64,000 nt of DNA, taken from assembly GCA_003640385.1 (NCBI GenBank), contig RCAB01000128.1, forward strand, positions 81,657-145,656. Direction: 5' to 3'. Position 1 is the stretch's first letter. Each line of letters starts with the position of its first letter. Of this stretch, positions 23,446-38,832 are shown piece by piece. Origin of the DNA: Setaria digitata (Eukaryota; Nematoda; Chromadorea; Rhabditida; Setariidae). Both the position numbers and the translations under genes were made by a program. Below the pieces are notes generated by a model. That model did no database searches, was not told where the DNA came from, and worked only from the letters and a program-made list of their open reading frames with translations.

Positions 23446-26400
23446 TTGTGTGTGTTTTTTTTTTTTAAATTACTATATGTACTCATGAGAGAAGGATTAT
23501 TTTGTCATTTTTTGTCAGTTAAAGTGAGATTAAAGAATTTTAAGAGTAGATAAAATTCTAACTTCTGTTTCTTTTTCACGATTTTCGTTTGCACGAAAAC
23601 TGTTACAACTGTCAGTGAGTTCCAAAAATTTAAATTTCTTCAGTCTAGTTTGTTGCTCTGTTGTGCATCATTGTGATTTCTTGAAAATGCCTAAAAGTGA
23701 AGACCGATTAAGCAAGTTAAAAGTACAATGTTCCCCTCTAAAATATTTTCAAGTCTTTCGGACTAATTATATTCTTAAAAGTCAACCTCAGTAGAGTAAC
23801 AAATGTGAAAGGTGCTCTTACTTTCGGATTAAAAAAAATTTCTGAGTTTTTGAAAATTCATCAGCTCGTGCATAATTTCTTTATAGTATCATTGAGCCAC
23901 CGAAACTTCTAAAATTTTAAGAACTTTCAAAGTTTCAATTGCTCATCAAGTACGCACTTACTTTCTTTTACTTATTTCATACGCTTTCTTTTCGGTTTTA
24001 TCGAGAATAATAATGGGCACTTTATGTGACATTTCCGTTATAGATTATTGTTTGATAGTAAAAAAAAAAAAAGTTTGCACTCTCAGCCTGTGAAGAGCAG
24101 TGGAAAGGGAAACAAGTCAATTTATGAATTAAATTTGAATAAGTTCAGCATTTTTCTGTTATCAACATAACTACTGTAGACATAAAATTCTTTCGTAAAG
24201 AGACTAATAATTTGAAATGTAAGTGGATAACTATAAAGAATGAATTTTGAATAGATCTCGCAATGCTAAACCAATTTAGGGTCACTTCATTTTGAACATG
24301 ACACTCATCATTGCTCACGATTTGAAATTTGCTTGCCAACCACTTATTTATCCACTCAGTACGTCATTGTCTTGCCTTTACTAACTGAAACTACCAACTT
24401 CACTTCCATACGAATTTAAGGACAAGAGAATGGAAAAGCAACATTTCCGGTGGATAAACCACCGGATTCCATCACTAATTAGGCATTAATTAGTATTTTA
24501 ATTCTTCAGCAATGTCTATTGTAGAAAATTTATCTATGGCAACTTTTCAGACTTCCCTAGCTTTTCCTGCTCCATTATTTTTTGAAATCGCAGAAATTAG
24601 TTAAACTCGATGCCATTCAGTAAATACTAATAAAGATTTTCAAGAGATTATCCCTTTTTGTATGAGTGAAATACCTTCCACAACAAAATCCTCCATAGTT
24701 TTGTGAACAACCAACCACTTATGAATCAGACTTTTTTTCGAAAAATGTAAAGCACAACAAGATGAACAAAAATGATAATACAAACAAATAACATTCATTC
24801 ATTTCACACACTGGAAATTAGACGAAATCACGAAAAAAAAAAAAAAGAAAAAAGGAAAGAAACTTCCTAAACAAGAAAGGAAAAAGCAAACCGGGATGTA
24901 TTATACTCTTTGCTAGATACCATGAGGAATTAAAACAAATCTGTCATAATGAGCAATTTTTTTGTTAACTTAAATTTTCTCTAAAATAACCAAGCAAACA
25001 GAAACTATACACTGAAGGGAAAGAATGCAAAATCATTTAAAAAAATATAAAAAATAAAATATAACACATTTGACATATAGAAAAGGACACGGAAAGCAAT
25101 GTCCCAGTGTATGCTGCTAAACAAATTACTTGTACAAGAATTTGTAAAATGTTTGCAAAGAGAAAGGAAAGGCAAAAATTGATGAAGTTGGAAAAAGATA
25201 TCAGTTACAATTATATATAATAGAAAATTTTAGCGACTGAAAGTGAGACAAGCTACTCCTCCTGCATACCATTTGGGATGGTATGGTTTAGCAAAAATTT
25301 CAAAAGAACAAGAAATTTTCCATTTCTGTGTCATTTTGAGTAGGAAAAAAAAGGAAAAATAAAAAATTTAGAGCAAAATTATTTATACCTATTACTTGTT
25401 TGCGTGCTTAAAAATTTCCTACGATATCTGTAACGCAATCCGTGAAATGTCAAGACATGGGAATATTTGATCTTCTTCATCAAAATTAATCCACCTTATT
25501 TGCATCATCCTAAACATTATGAATATCAAATATAAATAATTATGGATTTGAATAAAGTTGAAACCAAAAATTCTTTCCGAAAACTTCCATCCTGAATGGT
25601 GAAGCACTGAATATAAAAAGCGTGTCTGTCACAAAAAACAAATGCACTTCATAGTGCAATACGATATACAATAACAGGAGAGATTCAACAACCAGCTGGT
25701 CCAACTGATAGACCTGCCGTTTCACTTAATACGATTTATACATGAATTATAAAAATTTAACTAGAAAATATAATAGATACCGTTCAACATGAAGAGAATT
25801 TCGATTCTTGACATTTTAATAGCAATATTGTTAACTAACTATATCATTACCGGCACTATTTTGCCAATTAAACAATTTTCAAAATCTATCATTCTGAGAA
25901 TTCGAGTCTTCTGAAAAGTAAAAACCGAAGCTCAAATTTAAATTGACATACATGAAAACGAAACCAAGAAAGAAAACAGTCGAACCCGTATTATGATGCG
26001 CCACTTAGAAAAAGTTTGCAAAATGCTCGAATACAAAAACTTTGTAGCATATACTAAACGCTTGATTTTTGTACAGGTCTCTGGGGATTCAAATTCATAT
26101 TTCAATTCATTTACTTCAAAAAGGGTAAGTAGAATTGTTCACCAAAATTCAAAAGACTGGCGCCATAAAAATCAAAATGAAACTTAATCTACATTGAAAC
26201 ACGAAATGAATCAAATTTACAGTTATTTTAAAATTTCAATACCGTTAACGCTGACTAGTGCCTTATACTAAGAACCAATTTAGTTTAAGATATCAGCTCT
26301 CGTTTTGCATTATGATAATACAAAAACAACGTATGATGAATTTTCTTTACCCATGATGAGTAGCGTACCCAGCAGAAAAGCCAGGAACAAAAGAAACAGA

Positions 26401-26582
26401 CTAAAGTAAATCAAGTAAGTAAAATTCGAATAATTTTAGAATTTGAGAAGATCGAATCAATTGGCAAATAAGGATATCGTGCGATCGTTAAATGTTGAAG
26501 TTAAAATTAATAATTTGTAAAAAGTGAAAAATTATGACCTTTTAAAAGAGAAACATTAAAAGAGAAACATCAAGTACAAATA
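23446..26582. other. Convergent intergenic region between innexin and gcy-28
   Basis: There is no supported gene. Both flanking genes end here, so 3' untranslated regions are expected at each side. The rest is unremarkable AT-rich sequence with no clear repeats. Confidence 0.55.
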
Positions 26583-29500
26583 CTATTCAAATTCCGGTCC
26601 AAAATCGGGAATGTGAATATCATTATAGCCTTTCAGCCAGTAAGTTATCTGCTTTCCTTTACCCTTCATCTCCACCTCACCGCGAAGCACCAAACTAAAT
26701 CCAGGATCCTTATCCAGAATAGTTTTTGTATGACTACTCACATGTATCCGAAGAGCTGCAAAATGTCGTTAATTTTCTTTTCTTTCAACAAATGTAAGTC
26801 GAATATGAGAAATTAAATCTAAAAATTCAGAAGCAAACAAAAGAAAAACATACGCAGACCAGTGCTTTCCATACGACTACTCGTATTTACCGTGTCACCA
26901 AACAAACAGTATCGCGGCATTTTACATCCTACCACTCCAGCAACTACTGGCCCTTAAAAAGATATGTCAGGAGAATAATCTTTTTCATAAATTTAAGACT
27001 TCCTTGTTTAATGGAGGTTTAGAATTTCTGAATTAAATCCAAAAATCCTCAAAGAAAAAAGGGAAAGAATTTTTAGAAACTTGCCACTGGGACCTCGAGA
27101 AACACCTAATCGTTTCATAAAACACATCTAGCAGGACTTTAGCAATTATCTGTTAAATAAATCAGTGAAAAGAGATTACAGAAATAAAGAACCCCTAAAA
27201 ATAAACGCTCAAATATGAAGAACACACCAAGAATACTAAAATATCGATTAGATAAGTAGTTTGATCTTAACCATCTAGGCAACTAGTGTACTATATTTGT
27301 TTTCTTGACCGTCATAATACTAATGAATAATATGTCTTCCTCTATCTTCGAAATATTCAAATCAATGTTAGTTCTCTACAGTGATGAAGTAACCATTTAA
27401 TTATGCCTAATTTAAAAACTTTGGAAGAGATTAAACAAAAAAAAAAAGAAAAGAAACCAGAATGAATCCCGATACGTAATTTCAGTTGCTCATTAGGCCG
27501 ATGCCTAATCACGAAATTTTTCACTTTATGCAATAAAGCCAATGACATCTGAGCAATTTGCGAAGCATGATGATTATGTCGTTCAGGTAGACCAGATACT
27601 ACCATGTACGCATCTCCGATCGTCTCTACCTTGTACACCTTGAAATTGTCTACAACACCGTCAAATGCCATATATAAATCGTTCAATAATGTTACCACCT
27701 AAAATATTTTAGGATGTTGAGAGTTTTCTTTCAAGTTACACATGATATGATTCTAACTTATCCTGAACTAGATTATTAAGATTTATAGGCAACCTAAAAT
27801 GGGTTTCCACTTGTCTAACGCTCCGCTATCAGACGACTGTCAATGTAGCAACAACATTATCTAAATAATGAGTAAAAGGTTTAAGACTGGGATTGTTTGA
27901 ACTATTATATAAGAGAACATTTACACTACTTAAATCAATGAACATCGCAGTAAATTTCGATAAATTTGTGTCGAAAAAGCTATTCCAGAAATTACCACAT
28001 TACCTGCATTGGTGTTGACATTGATGATAATGCTGTAAACCCAACAATATCAGAGAAGTAAATAGTAACACTTTCAAATGCTTCTGCTTGTACAGCGCGA
28101 CCACTTATCAACTGAAATTTATAAAATATGGCAAAAAATATTCTGTTTGATAAGCGAGGTTTGCTTCTTCTTCATATTTAAGAATTTTGCAAGTTCACAT
28201 CTTCTACATAATGGTAGCTCAATTAAAGATAAATTAAACTTTATTTCTTAAAGAAAAAAAATAAAATAAAATAATCATTTACTTGATCTGCAACACTACG
28301 TGGCAATAACTGATGCAAGAGATCTTCAACTTTTTGTTTCTCGGCAAGATATTCTTGTGTTCGTTCCTCTACTAATCCTTCCAGATTATTAGCATACTGT
28401 TCCATTCGTTTCAACAAATTATCCACCACATTAGATGTTTCGTTACTTCTAAATAAAAAAAAAAAAAAAAAAATGAAATATAACTTAACTTCCTAAGCAG
28501 CGCTTGCTTCGCTATATCTCAAATGCCCCATGTTAAAAGAGGCCACATGGATAATGTCTATACACAAGATCAAAACAAATTATGAATAACTATATTTCAC
28601 AAGAAATAAACTAACTTATTTAATGAGCGAACTACTTTTCGGATGACAGCGAAATCCGGACGTTCTTGAAATTCTTCAGCCCAGCAACTAGCCATTAAAT
28701 TGATTAAATTTGGCTCAATTTGATCATCGATTAAAGCACTTTCCGGTATTTCCGGCCTGCACAACTCCTCATCAAATGCTGGTACTCTTTGTATACGTTC
28801 ACAGATTTCTATAACACAATTTGATTTCAATTTTCTGGCAAGATTTTCGAGCATAAAATATTTCATATAAAACTGCAGTGACTGGAAACAGTAAAAAATA
28901 TAGAATATTGAAAAATGGAGATGTTACTTTATATTTTTTTCCTAGTCTTTAGTTTTTCTATCTTACTAAATCTATAACAGTCACATATTTTTCAACACAA
29001 AATGGTAGCCGTACCTTTGGGCGAAGGTTCGTCAGCCATATAAAAGGCACCTTTTCGAAACAACATTTCATGTAATATTATGGCAAAACTGTATGCGTCA
29101 CCCGCCTTCGTACCATTTGGTGGATATGCATTCGGATTACGCATTATCTCCGGTGCTGTCCACAATTTTTCTAAAAAAAGAAAAATGTTATTCAAAAACC
29201 AGCCTAATGGCGTCTAACAAGTACCTAGATAAAACGATCTGATCTGGTTATTATTTCAAACAGATCATCGAGAACGAGATTCATCATTTTCATTTCATTA
29301 AAGAATGTAATATAAAGAATGATGAGAGAACTGCAGTGCCAAGTATTTGAAATATTAAATTCAAAAAAGGTGACTTGAACTATTCAAATACATTCCAAAA
29401 TTTCTTTGCTTGAAAGGAATAAAAATGTTCACTTTTATAAAAGGCATGTTCGCCAATTTCTTCTGTATTTTCATCTTCCATAGCATGTAATTCATGAAAC

Positions 29501-32500
29501 CCAAAATCGGTAACTTTGAGCACAAATCGACTATCCACAACACAATTAGATGATTTCAACTTACCATGTGAACCAACAAATGTATTATGTAGAAAGTACA
29601 TACCCTTGAAATAGTTTATAGATATTAAAGTAACACATTTCCAATTTTAATCCAGTAATAATATAAACTGTATGCTGATACTTATAAAAACAGAAATTAA
29701 ATCTTCACTTCATAACTGATTTTATCAGTACTCTACTGCCACTTCTTCAAACAAACTTTTATTACCAAAATGCAGAAGGAGAGTGAAAATCTTGCCTTAA
29801 CTAAATCATGCAATAATGAGTACTTCATCATTTTATCTAATTCAATTTTCTCGTTTTCTAAAATATCTTCTAGAGACCCTTTGGGACAATATTCCTGCAC
29901 CAAACAATAATGTGGACAATCAACACAAGCACCAGTAAATCTGAAAAGTTTTCCTAAATGGATATAAAATTTTCCATGCTTCTCGAACAATATAATAGTA
30001 AATAGTGTTTTAAACGATCGAAAAAAAAAAGATCCGCCTTGCAGAATAAAATGAAGCTTAAATTTCAAAGGACCTAAAAGTAAACGGTACTTTCGATTAG
30101 ATTTACTGCACAGGAAATGCACCTTGTAATATGGTCATGTTGCAAATCTTTAATTCGTTTAAATTCCATCAACATGGAACGGGTTAAATCAAGTTTTGGA
30201 TATTTCTTCGGATCAATATTTAAGTTTTTAACGGCAACTATTGTACCCTGAAAGATTTAGTCAATGGGATATTACAGAAACTTTGAAAACGAAAAGAAAA
30301 AGCCTTATATTAAAGGTCAAGACTGCTTAATTTTCATAGCTGCCTAATAAGAAAACCCGAAGTTTCAATCAGAAATCAATTTGCTTCGCTTCAGGAATAA
30401 TAAACTTATAGTGTAAAAATTTACTCAATGAAAACGACTAAACTGACCTTATAATTAGCAGTTTTCGTATATATTTGTGCATTATTTTGCATTTGTATTG
30501 TTTCTACCGAACCACCACTCTAAAATGATGCCATTCATCTTGCCAAAAAAGGTCAGATTTTTCAAATCAAAACAAGTTATGTATGAGAATTCAATAGTTT
30601 AATTTCATCCACTAAATCACAAGCACAAGAAAGATTTACCCCAATGCTTAGTCCAGCGAATGATAATTTCCGGTAACGCAATGAAAGACTTTTCTTAGCA
30701 TGTAAATCAAAATCTTCTTCAGCATGTGATTTCTTTTTCGAATTGGAAATTGAAGATAGCGGTGAAGGTACTGGGCCACTTTCCGTATCACGATTTTTAA
30801 TTTCCACACCTTCACTAATCGTTGCATAATGTCCGCAACGAGAAAATGCATCCATTTTATGATCAAAATCCTGATAATAATACTTAATCTTGATGATATC
30901 TTTTTCTCATAAAAAAAAAACCCTCAAAAAATTAATTACCATCTTCAGTCTTTAGAATTAGTTGTACATCCAATGTAACTTGTCAATCATCCTGATCTAA
31001 CTAATATCACTTATCTAATTAGATTGTTTTCAATAATATTTACTTAATCTAAATACAATATAAATATATCATTCTTACCTTGCTGATATGATTTTGAACT
31101 ACGTGTGCTGAATCATGACTTGAATTTTTCTTTCGTGTAAACAAGCTCAGTTTCCGATCAATTAAAGCCGAAAATTTACGAGTCGCATTGGAACCAGTAC
31201 TCCTCTGTAAAATATTTATGAATTTTTACTTCGTAAATTTCGTATCTAACAAAATTTAAATCCGCAAAATCTATTATGATATTCCAGCTCTTTCTATGCA
31301 AATTTCCTATCAATCAATTACAAGAGATTTTTCCCTTTTTTTTTTTTTCCCATGCCTGCTAAATAATTTGAATAATTAGTAAGAAAATTTTTCAGCATTG
31401 CCCATGAAAGTGGTGAACAAGATGACATCATTGTATAAATTTCTAATTTCTGATTTGAATTCAATAACAACATCGGTTAGCATCAAATAAATGGGTGTGC
31501 AAAAAAGTGTGAAAAAAAAGGATGTAATGTTATTCACCATTAGTGTCATCAACTATCGTTAATAACATGCATATATGTGTTTATTCGATTTGTTAATTAT
31601 TTTAAAATGATTGAAAGGATTGCCATTACTGGATATATTGGTGAAGTGAAAAAGTGATAACAAAACGGTATCAATCATGCCGTTATATGTATAATTAGAA
31701 ATGTGATAGACCGAATGTGGTGACAATGAATTTCATTTCAGATGAAAATATTAACATCTCAAAATGGAAGAAAGGAAAGTTCTTGTGCATAAAAGTTTGG
31801 AACTCTCGATTTTAAGTCTTTCTCTTCACATACGGCCGGCATGCACTACAAAATTCAGATCCAGAAAAAAGAGAATTAAATGAAAAGAGCTCTAAAGTGA
31901 ACCGGTTAAAATGAAAAGGAAAAGGAAAAAGACCAGAGATTTTTGAAAACATGTGGAACATGCATGTATCACAATGAAGCAGATCCGATTTAAATTTAAG
32001 TGCTTAGCAACATCTTCGCATACTATTTTGCTAAGTTGTTAAAAACCATAATTTCAAATTTGAAAAGGAATTTTATAAATCTAACTACGCAAAACTAACC
32101 CTTTTACTGCTCGGAATTGGCGCCAATCCCTAAAATTAATTATGAGAAGTTGATATTCCTACCATTGCTTACCGTGCTGGCAATTTGAGATTAATTTCAA
32201 ATTCTTGAACAATTTTTTAAATTTCTAAATAGCAAAAAAAAGTATCAGAATATATTACAGTAAGTTAACACAAATGATATTTATTAAGTTTGCTAGCTAG
32301 CAACATTTCTGATATTAAAATCGAAACTAATGTAAAATTAAGTTTAAATAAATAAATCGACATATGTGATTTTTTTTTTTAAATTTCAGAATTAATCCAT
32401 ATGGAATGTTGCAAAATTTATGTATCATGTTGAAAGACTCAGAAGCAAAAAATTATAATAAGAAGCAGTCAACCCCTGTGACTTAGTTTAATTTTTTAGA

Positions 32501-35500
32501 TTAAAAAAAAAAAAAAAAAAAAAAAAACATGACAAGATAAAATTCAATGCTTCAAAATACGCTGCTTGCTTCTGACAGAAGATGAGGAAAGAAATCAGAA
32601 GCGAAAATTCATAAGTACATGCTAAAATTAGTTGAATTTTAGAAGCTGGATTAATGAAGGCAATATTATTTACTTAGTTCCTTAACTTTTTCCCATTCTC
32701 CAATCATTTTCTTCAAATTATCATTAATACTGAAATTAAAAAAAAACAAAACAATAGTACGAATGTAATTCCCATGGAATAGTTTCAGAATATAGTTAAA
32801 GCCATGCATAAATTGATATTTAATTTCATGTCAGTTTTTTTCTTTAAAATTGCCAATTCCAAAAGCATACATCCCACTTTAATTACAAAGAAGTAGCATT
32901 TCTAATAACTTATTTTGCAGCGAAAGCTTCCTTCTTCATACCGATTTATGTCTGTTCAAGGAAGAAATTTAAAGAGACAGGAAAATTTGTAAAATGTCAA
33001 GGATACGAGCAACCATATAGCAACCAAGAGTGATAAAAAGTAAGATAATTAAGTTAACATTAAAAACTTCAATCGAATTATTGGCTCTATATTATGAAAT
33101 CATTTTTACTTTAAAAGATAAGAACGAAAGGAGGGAAACAAATCAAGAAGATGTGTATGGAAAATAATACAGAGTGTTAAATGGATACGGTTGACATACC
33201 AGTCTAGGGCGATCAGTGCTGAATTCCCGTTCGTCGTCATCCAACTGCAGAAATATTAGTGATGCAAAAATTTTAAAATTTCGAAATTTACTTCAAGTGA
33301 TTTAGCTTGCAGATTTAGTTACGGTCATTTAATTAGATGTTCTAGATTTAGTTCGGATCAATCCTTTTTCTTCTCTCCTCATTGTCTAGTTCTAATTCTT
33401 TTTTTTTTTCGTAAAATATTTCAAGAAAAGTGGTTTTTTTTTTTTCTTTTTTTTTGAAAAATGGTTGGAACCATTTGTGGCATCTAACAGTAGATATATG
33501 ATGCTTCAAACTATTCCGGATAACAAACCACATTCAGAATCGATTTTGAGCATACTGCAGAGGTAGTGATATAGGCTACAACTCTACGAAGAATTTAAAT
33601 AAGCAATACATTAGAATTATAATTATCAACACGGTACCTTTAATATATGCCACACTTATGGCTCTATTGAATTTAGGATATAAAAAAATTTAGACAAGAA
33701 CTCCCAAGATTTAATTTATTATATTTTCTTTCAATGTGGAATTTTACTAAAGCTTTACTGAGGTAAAAGGAATATTCTGAGGTCTAATAGAAGTACTTTT
33801 GAAACTGCCTAGTAATATCGCCTTTAAAAGAAATCTTTAACAAAAATTATATTTTCGGATTAAAAGTAAGTTAAATATAGAATTTTTAGTAAGGCATTAG
33901 AATTCAAAGATTCGCCATAAATAACTCAAAAAGACTCGTAAAAAATTTTTGAAAAAAGGGGTTACTCAATTTCACTTCCCCAACTCATCTTGTGGAGAAT
34001 TACTCACTAAAAAGTTTTTCAGAAGGTTATGTTTTGCAAAAAAGTAAGATTTCTAACTTATACTTTTCAGTCTCAAATTATCATCCAAGATTTACTCAAC
34101 AAAAAGCTTTACAGGAGATCATATCTTGCACAGTAGTGAGTTTAATAACCATATATGAACTCTGTAAAATCAAAAAAATTCAAAGAATTTTAACAATTCT
34201 AGGTGTCTCACAGAAAAATGAAAGTGAAGTTAAAATTTCTACTAACAGTTATTATCATCAACTGCAAAATTTTACGGAATTTTGGATAGAATGATCAAAA
34301 TCATGAGAAATTAAAAGAACTGGAGAAACACGAACATTTTCGCTGCCATTTGATGCCCGACTATATGAACGTAGCAGTGCTTCAGATTCAAAACTGAAAC
34401 CATGTAAACGTCGCACTCGTCTATTCTTCTTTTTGTCTTTTTTCATTTCATCACCGTCCAAGTCCTCCCAGCGAATCTTCCATGACATTGCTGCCAATTC
34501 AGCTTCTAACCGATATCGTCTAAAGGCAGGAACTATGGTTATAGAGTATAAAAATGAGAAGAAATGACTTATGTCAAAACTTTTTAAAATATTATCACAT
34601 GTAATCTAACTAAAAATTCTTTCATTCCTACATTTGTATCATTAATTACCTAATCTCAAGAACTTTAATATATATTCCAGCAAATTGATAGCTTGATTCT
34701 TTTTTTTTTTGTGGATATCAAGAATTATGAAAAGTTTATAATATTAAGCTATAATATTTTTATAGTAATATATTAACTACTTTTATAGTTTATAATATTC
34801 AACGACGATCTCTCTTGGTCTTAGTTTCTGAATGAAATTGCACAAAAATCTGAGAAAAGAAGAACTAACCTCCAGAAATAAATGAAACCAGACATGAGTA
34901 TCAAGATGAAAATTGTAGAGCCACTGAGAAGATATACGTAGAACGGGTAACCTTCTGGGCATTTTGAGTGATCCCAACCACATATGGGTGAATCCTTTGG
35001 TGGGCTACCACCAACCCAATGAAATTCCGCTACTTGTTTTAATTCATTCGATGCACCCGAATAATATGCGACTTCCTAAACGAAGATTGATTGTTTCCAA
35101 ATAACCTGCAGAAAACTGAAAATGAAAAACGAAACAATGAAGTTTTAAACTCATCCTCCAAATCAAGAGATGTTAATCGCATTGATTAGAACTGTCCTAT
35201 CAATGCTTTTTTTTTCTTTTTTTTTTTTGAAGAAAAGTTTTGTTGCAAAGCTGCAGTTCTAATTGTTTTTATACCAAGACATCGACAACTGGAATTATAA
35301 GGATTCAGTTCGATCAAAAATTTGGAATGAAAAAACTAACAACAAATTTGTCTTGTTGTGGATCCAAATCAAGCAGTGAATAATCTGAATAACGATCACC
35401 ATTTTCGTCTATCGATACATTGCCCGTAATACCTAATGATAAGTAAATAATTAACGGTAAACACTTGAATAATCTTTAGGTACGTCAGATTTTTAGACAC

Positions 35501-36858
35501 ATTAAAATAAAATGAATCGTTCTAAGAAAGTGATTTATAATGTAGAGATTTCTCAGGAAATATAACATTTTTGTTGGAGAAAAAAATAAACGTTTCGATT
35601 AACACCACTGAACATCCCTTCCACAACAATTAATGCTACCAGAACTCATCAAAAATTTCATTTTTTTTTTTCTTGTACCTCTTTCTGTCTTTTTTTTTTC
35701 ATTTGAAATGCTAACTGATAAAAGCATAATCTTTCTCCTTGCTCTCGAAATTCCTTAGCAACATTTTCGCTTTTTTATGCATCATTTTACTTGAAAATCT
35801 TCTGGAATGGCATTATGAGAAAGATACTACCAAAAAAAGACAAAGAAGAGAAAGACAAAGAAAGATACTCTTCAATGATACTACCACTGACTTTAAGAAA
35901 TCATTCAGTCGTTGAAAATCATGAAGAATTTTTTATTTGTAAAGTAATTTTTGCTAATCCATCTGCACTAGTCATGAAATTATTATAATACTCCAATAAC
36001 GCATGAAAAAAAAAAAAAAAAAAAAAGAATTTCAATGAAAAATCACTTACCAACAAATGTTCGACTCCACATTTTACTAGTTATATTGTGTCCGTTACGC
36101 GGATCCAAACCCTCAGTGATTGTTTCATTGAGTGCTATAGCATAAAGCAAAACCGCATCATAGAATGCGCTGATAAAATTATTCATCTAAAATATAAAAA
36201 TTTATAATATATTATCTTAATCGTAATTGAAATTGCACAACAATACAACATCTCTTCATGTAATCCAAATACATATTCCAAAAGGGATGAAACTACCAGA
36301 AGATCGAATCAAATACGCAACTTGATAACTGAATATTAAAGAAAACAGAACTTTCTCACTGCATTCACTTTACCCGTTTTTAGCCGAATAATTGTTAAAA
36401 CTTTCTCACCTCATACTCTTTACCAGTTCTAGCCGAATAGTTGTATTTTTTCTCGGCACGTTCTTTCACACGTGATTCGAAATTTTTATATTCATCCAGA
36501 TCGCTACGTCTTAATGAAATTGTCTTCAGCGCCTGGTACGCTTTCTTCGCCTTTTCATTTTCTACAGATGTTGTATCGTTCGTTCGTAACCACGGTCGTT
36601 CCGCATGTGATCTGCAAACATAAATAAAGTACAATATAATTAAAATGGAATTCTCTCTCTCTCTCTCTCAGTTAATCGTCCATTATTTTAACAAATGATA
36701 AATTTATTTGAATATATCTGATAAAAAAGAAAAAAAAAAATACCCGGTGGAAACATCGATATTGATGAAGACATATTCGCCAGATGTAGCCATACCCAAA
36801 TCATATGCAGCAAGCATTATTTCTCGAACAGTATTCGGTGAGGCACATAATATTATCA
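26583..36858 (-). CDS. gcy-28: Receptor-type guanylyl cyclase, common exons (gcy-28-like)
   Basis: A single-pass membrane receptor whose cyclase makes cGMP. Minus-strand exons: 36858-36744, 36611-36410, 36186-36051, 35432-35341, 35075-34870, 34519-~34330, 33244-33200, 32129-32100, 31204-31079, 30870-30640, 30519-30448, 30247-30123, 29940-29796, 29604-29433, 29170-29015, 28808-28616, 28448-28283, 28111-28004, 27698-27458, 26952-26854 and 26755-26583 (TAG). All phases agree. Only the 34330 donor is a choice among three in-frame sites. Domains in order: rest of the receptor region, a transmembrane helix ([19 protein letters not shown]), a kinase homology domain with HGKLKSSN in place of the catalytic HRD and an intact TDFG, a coiled dimerisation helix ([18 protein letters not shown]), then the cyclase. 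Its metal aspartates ([15 protein letters not shown]) and both guanine-specifying residues (VETIGD, RYCLFGD) are present, so an active homodimer is expected. With exon 1a the protein is 1345 residues, with 1b up to 1304. In C. elegans gcy-28 acts in sensory and interneurons. Confidence 0.88.
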
Positions 36859-38800
36859 CTGAAAATTGAATGACATTTTAAAAGAATGAAATTTTTATAA
36901 ATTTTTGTTTTTTTTATAAAATTTTCATTGCATTATAAAATTATTTTCTATTAATGTTAATTAGCATGTTTCAACTTTACACTACAATCTATATTAGAAG
37001 AAAATTGCCATAAGTGGATACACTTTAATGGAATTTAATTTTATCTAAAAAATTTTTAATCATATTCACATAGAGTGATGCTTTTTCCTCTAATAATTTT
37101 ATTTATTTCATGTTTTCATTCATCAGTATCCGTTTTTTAGTGCAAATACGGTACAAATCTCTGCATATTTCATTTATCGTAAGAACTCATCAAGTTTCTC
37201 AAGTTTCATTTAAAAAAAAAAAAAAAAAAAAAATTATTTAAAAAGGAATTTCAGGAAAAAACAACGCAATTAATTTGCCAAACAACAAAATCATTTTTCA
37301 TTTTAAATATATAATCATCTTCAAATTCTTAGATTTATTCATCCAGTCCTGTAATTTATGTACTAGAAAAAGATCCCAAATGAAAAATTATTTTTATTTG
37401 CACTACTCCACAACAATAATTACTCATATTTCAAATTAGTTGTCCCAAGAAGACTATTTCCAAAAATAAACATCCCAGAGCATTTCGTTTAGCTTTCAGA
37501 CTGAATTATAATCATAAAATTTAAAGCAAAGGAAAATTTATTCTAATTATAAAGAGCAGTATCATAATGATTATTGTGATGATGAGAGTCATTAAACTGA
37601 TTTCTAGATAAAGAAAATCAATCGATAAATCCATAACACTAAATACTACGATATCGTTGATAAAGAACTACGACATACCATACGTATCAATGCATACTCG
37701 TAACTTAAGCCTATAACCGATATCCATACTCCATACCTGCAATACCGTTTGATGTTTTGCGGTCCAAACGATCAGTAAACTAATGATAAACCTCCTAAGT
37801 GATTAGTAAACTTTCGTAAAAGATCAGTGGATTTTCGTTGCTAACAACTTATTTAATAGATTTTCATCAAAGAGTAATTTTTTTGTGAATTTAACTCATA
37901 GAAATTTCTCAATAAATTTATTTCTCTCCATCAAATAAATGAGCCAGAGATATCAACTAGGAAGTGAACTTTTGAAAAATATCGAAAATTTAATTGTATT
38001 CATTCTGCAGAGCTTTTAATTGCTATCAATTAATAGTCGTAATAGCACCAATAGATTGCATAAAAAAAAAAATATTAGCAGCTACCGCTCTTAGTTGTCA
38101 CTTAAAAATGGCAAATTCAAATTTGAAATAAATGAAAGTAAATTAGAATGATAGGAAATTATTGACAAAACTGAACAAGCAGATAAAATGTTTCGTCAAA
38201 AAAAGATTCAGCAAAGAACTGAATTGCTTTCTTGCCTAATAAATAAAGAAAACAACTTGATCAGTAAAATAAAAAAAAAAAGAAAAAAAAAATCCCTCTA
38301 TTTGTGAATATTCTTAAAAGAAATAATAAGAAGTGGTTAAAAAAATTTAAAAGCAAATAACAGCTTAGCTAATTAATAATGCTTATTGTGATATAGCACT
38401 AGCAGATGTTACGAGCTACAAACGATAATTATTCTATTCACTACGGCGAAATAAATCATTTTTCTAGTTCACACTAAGAACAAAAATTTTAATCATACGC
38501 TGATTTGCAAATGATGAAAGTCAAATCTAATTTTATATTAGTATTTTTAAAAGCAAATTGATAAGATATTATTGCTTATTCAGCACCCTTCGAGATTAAA
38601 TCACTTAAAAACCGCACAAATAAGAAATATGATTTGATTAAATATTTCGGTAAAAATTTTCAACAAAAATATTGATAGAAATAAATAAGCTTTCTTTTTA
38701 GAACTGTAACTGAAAAAGATGCATAAAAAGAAATCTAAAGATAATTTCATCATTTATTTGAAGGGAATCTGATTCTAACAATAACGACTTTTGAGGATTT

Positions 38801-38832
38801 TTCTTTCTCTCTTTCTCTCTCTCTCTCTCTCT
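38801..38832. repeat. TC microsatellite
   Basis: Nearly pure TC dinucleotides with one or two T interruptions, inside the large gcy-28 intron. Confidence 0.9.
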
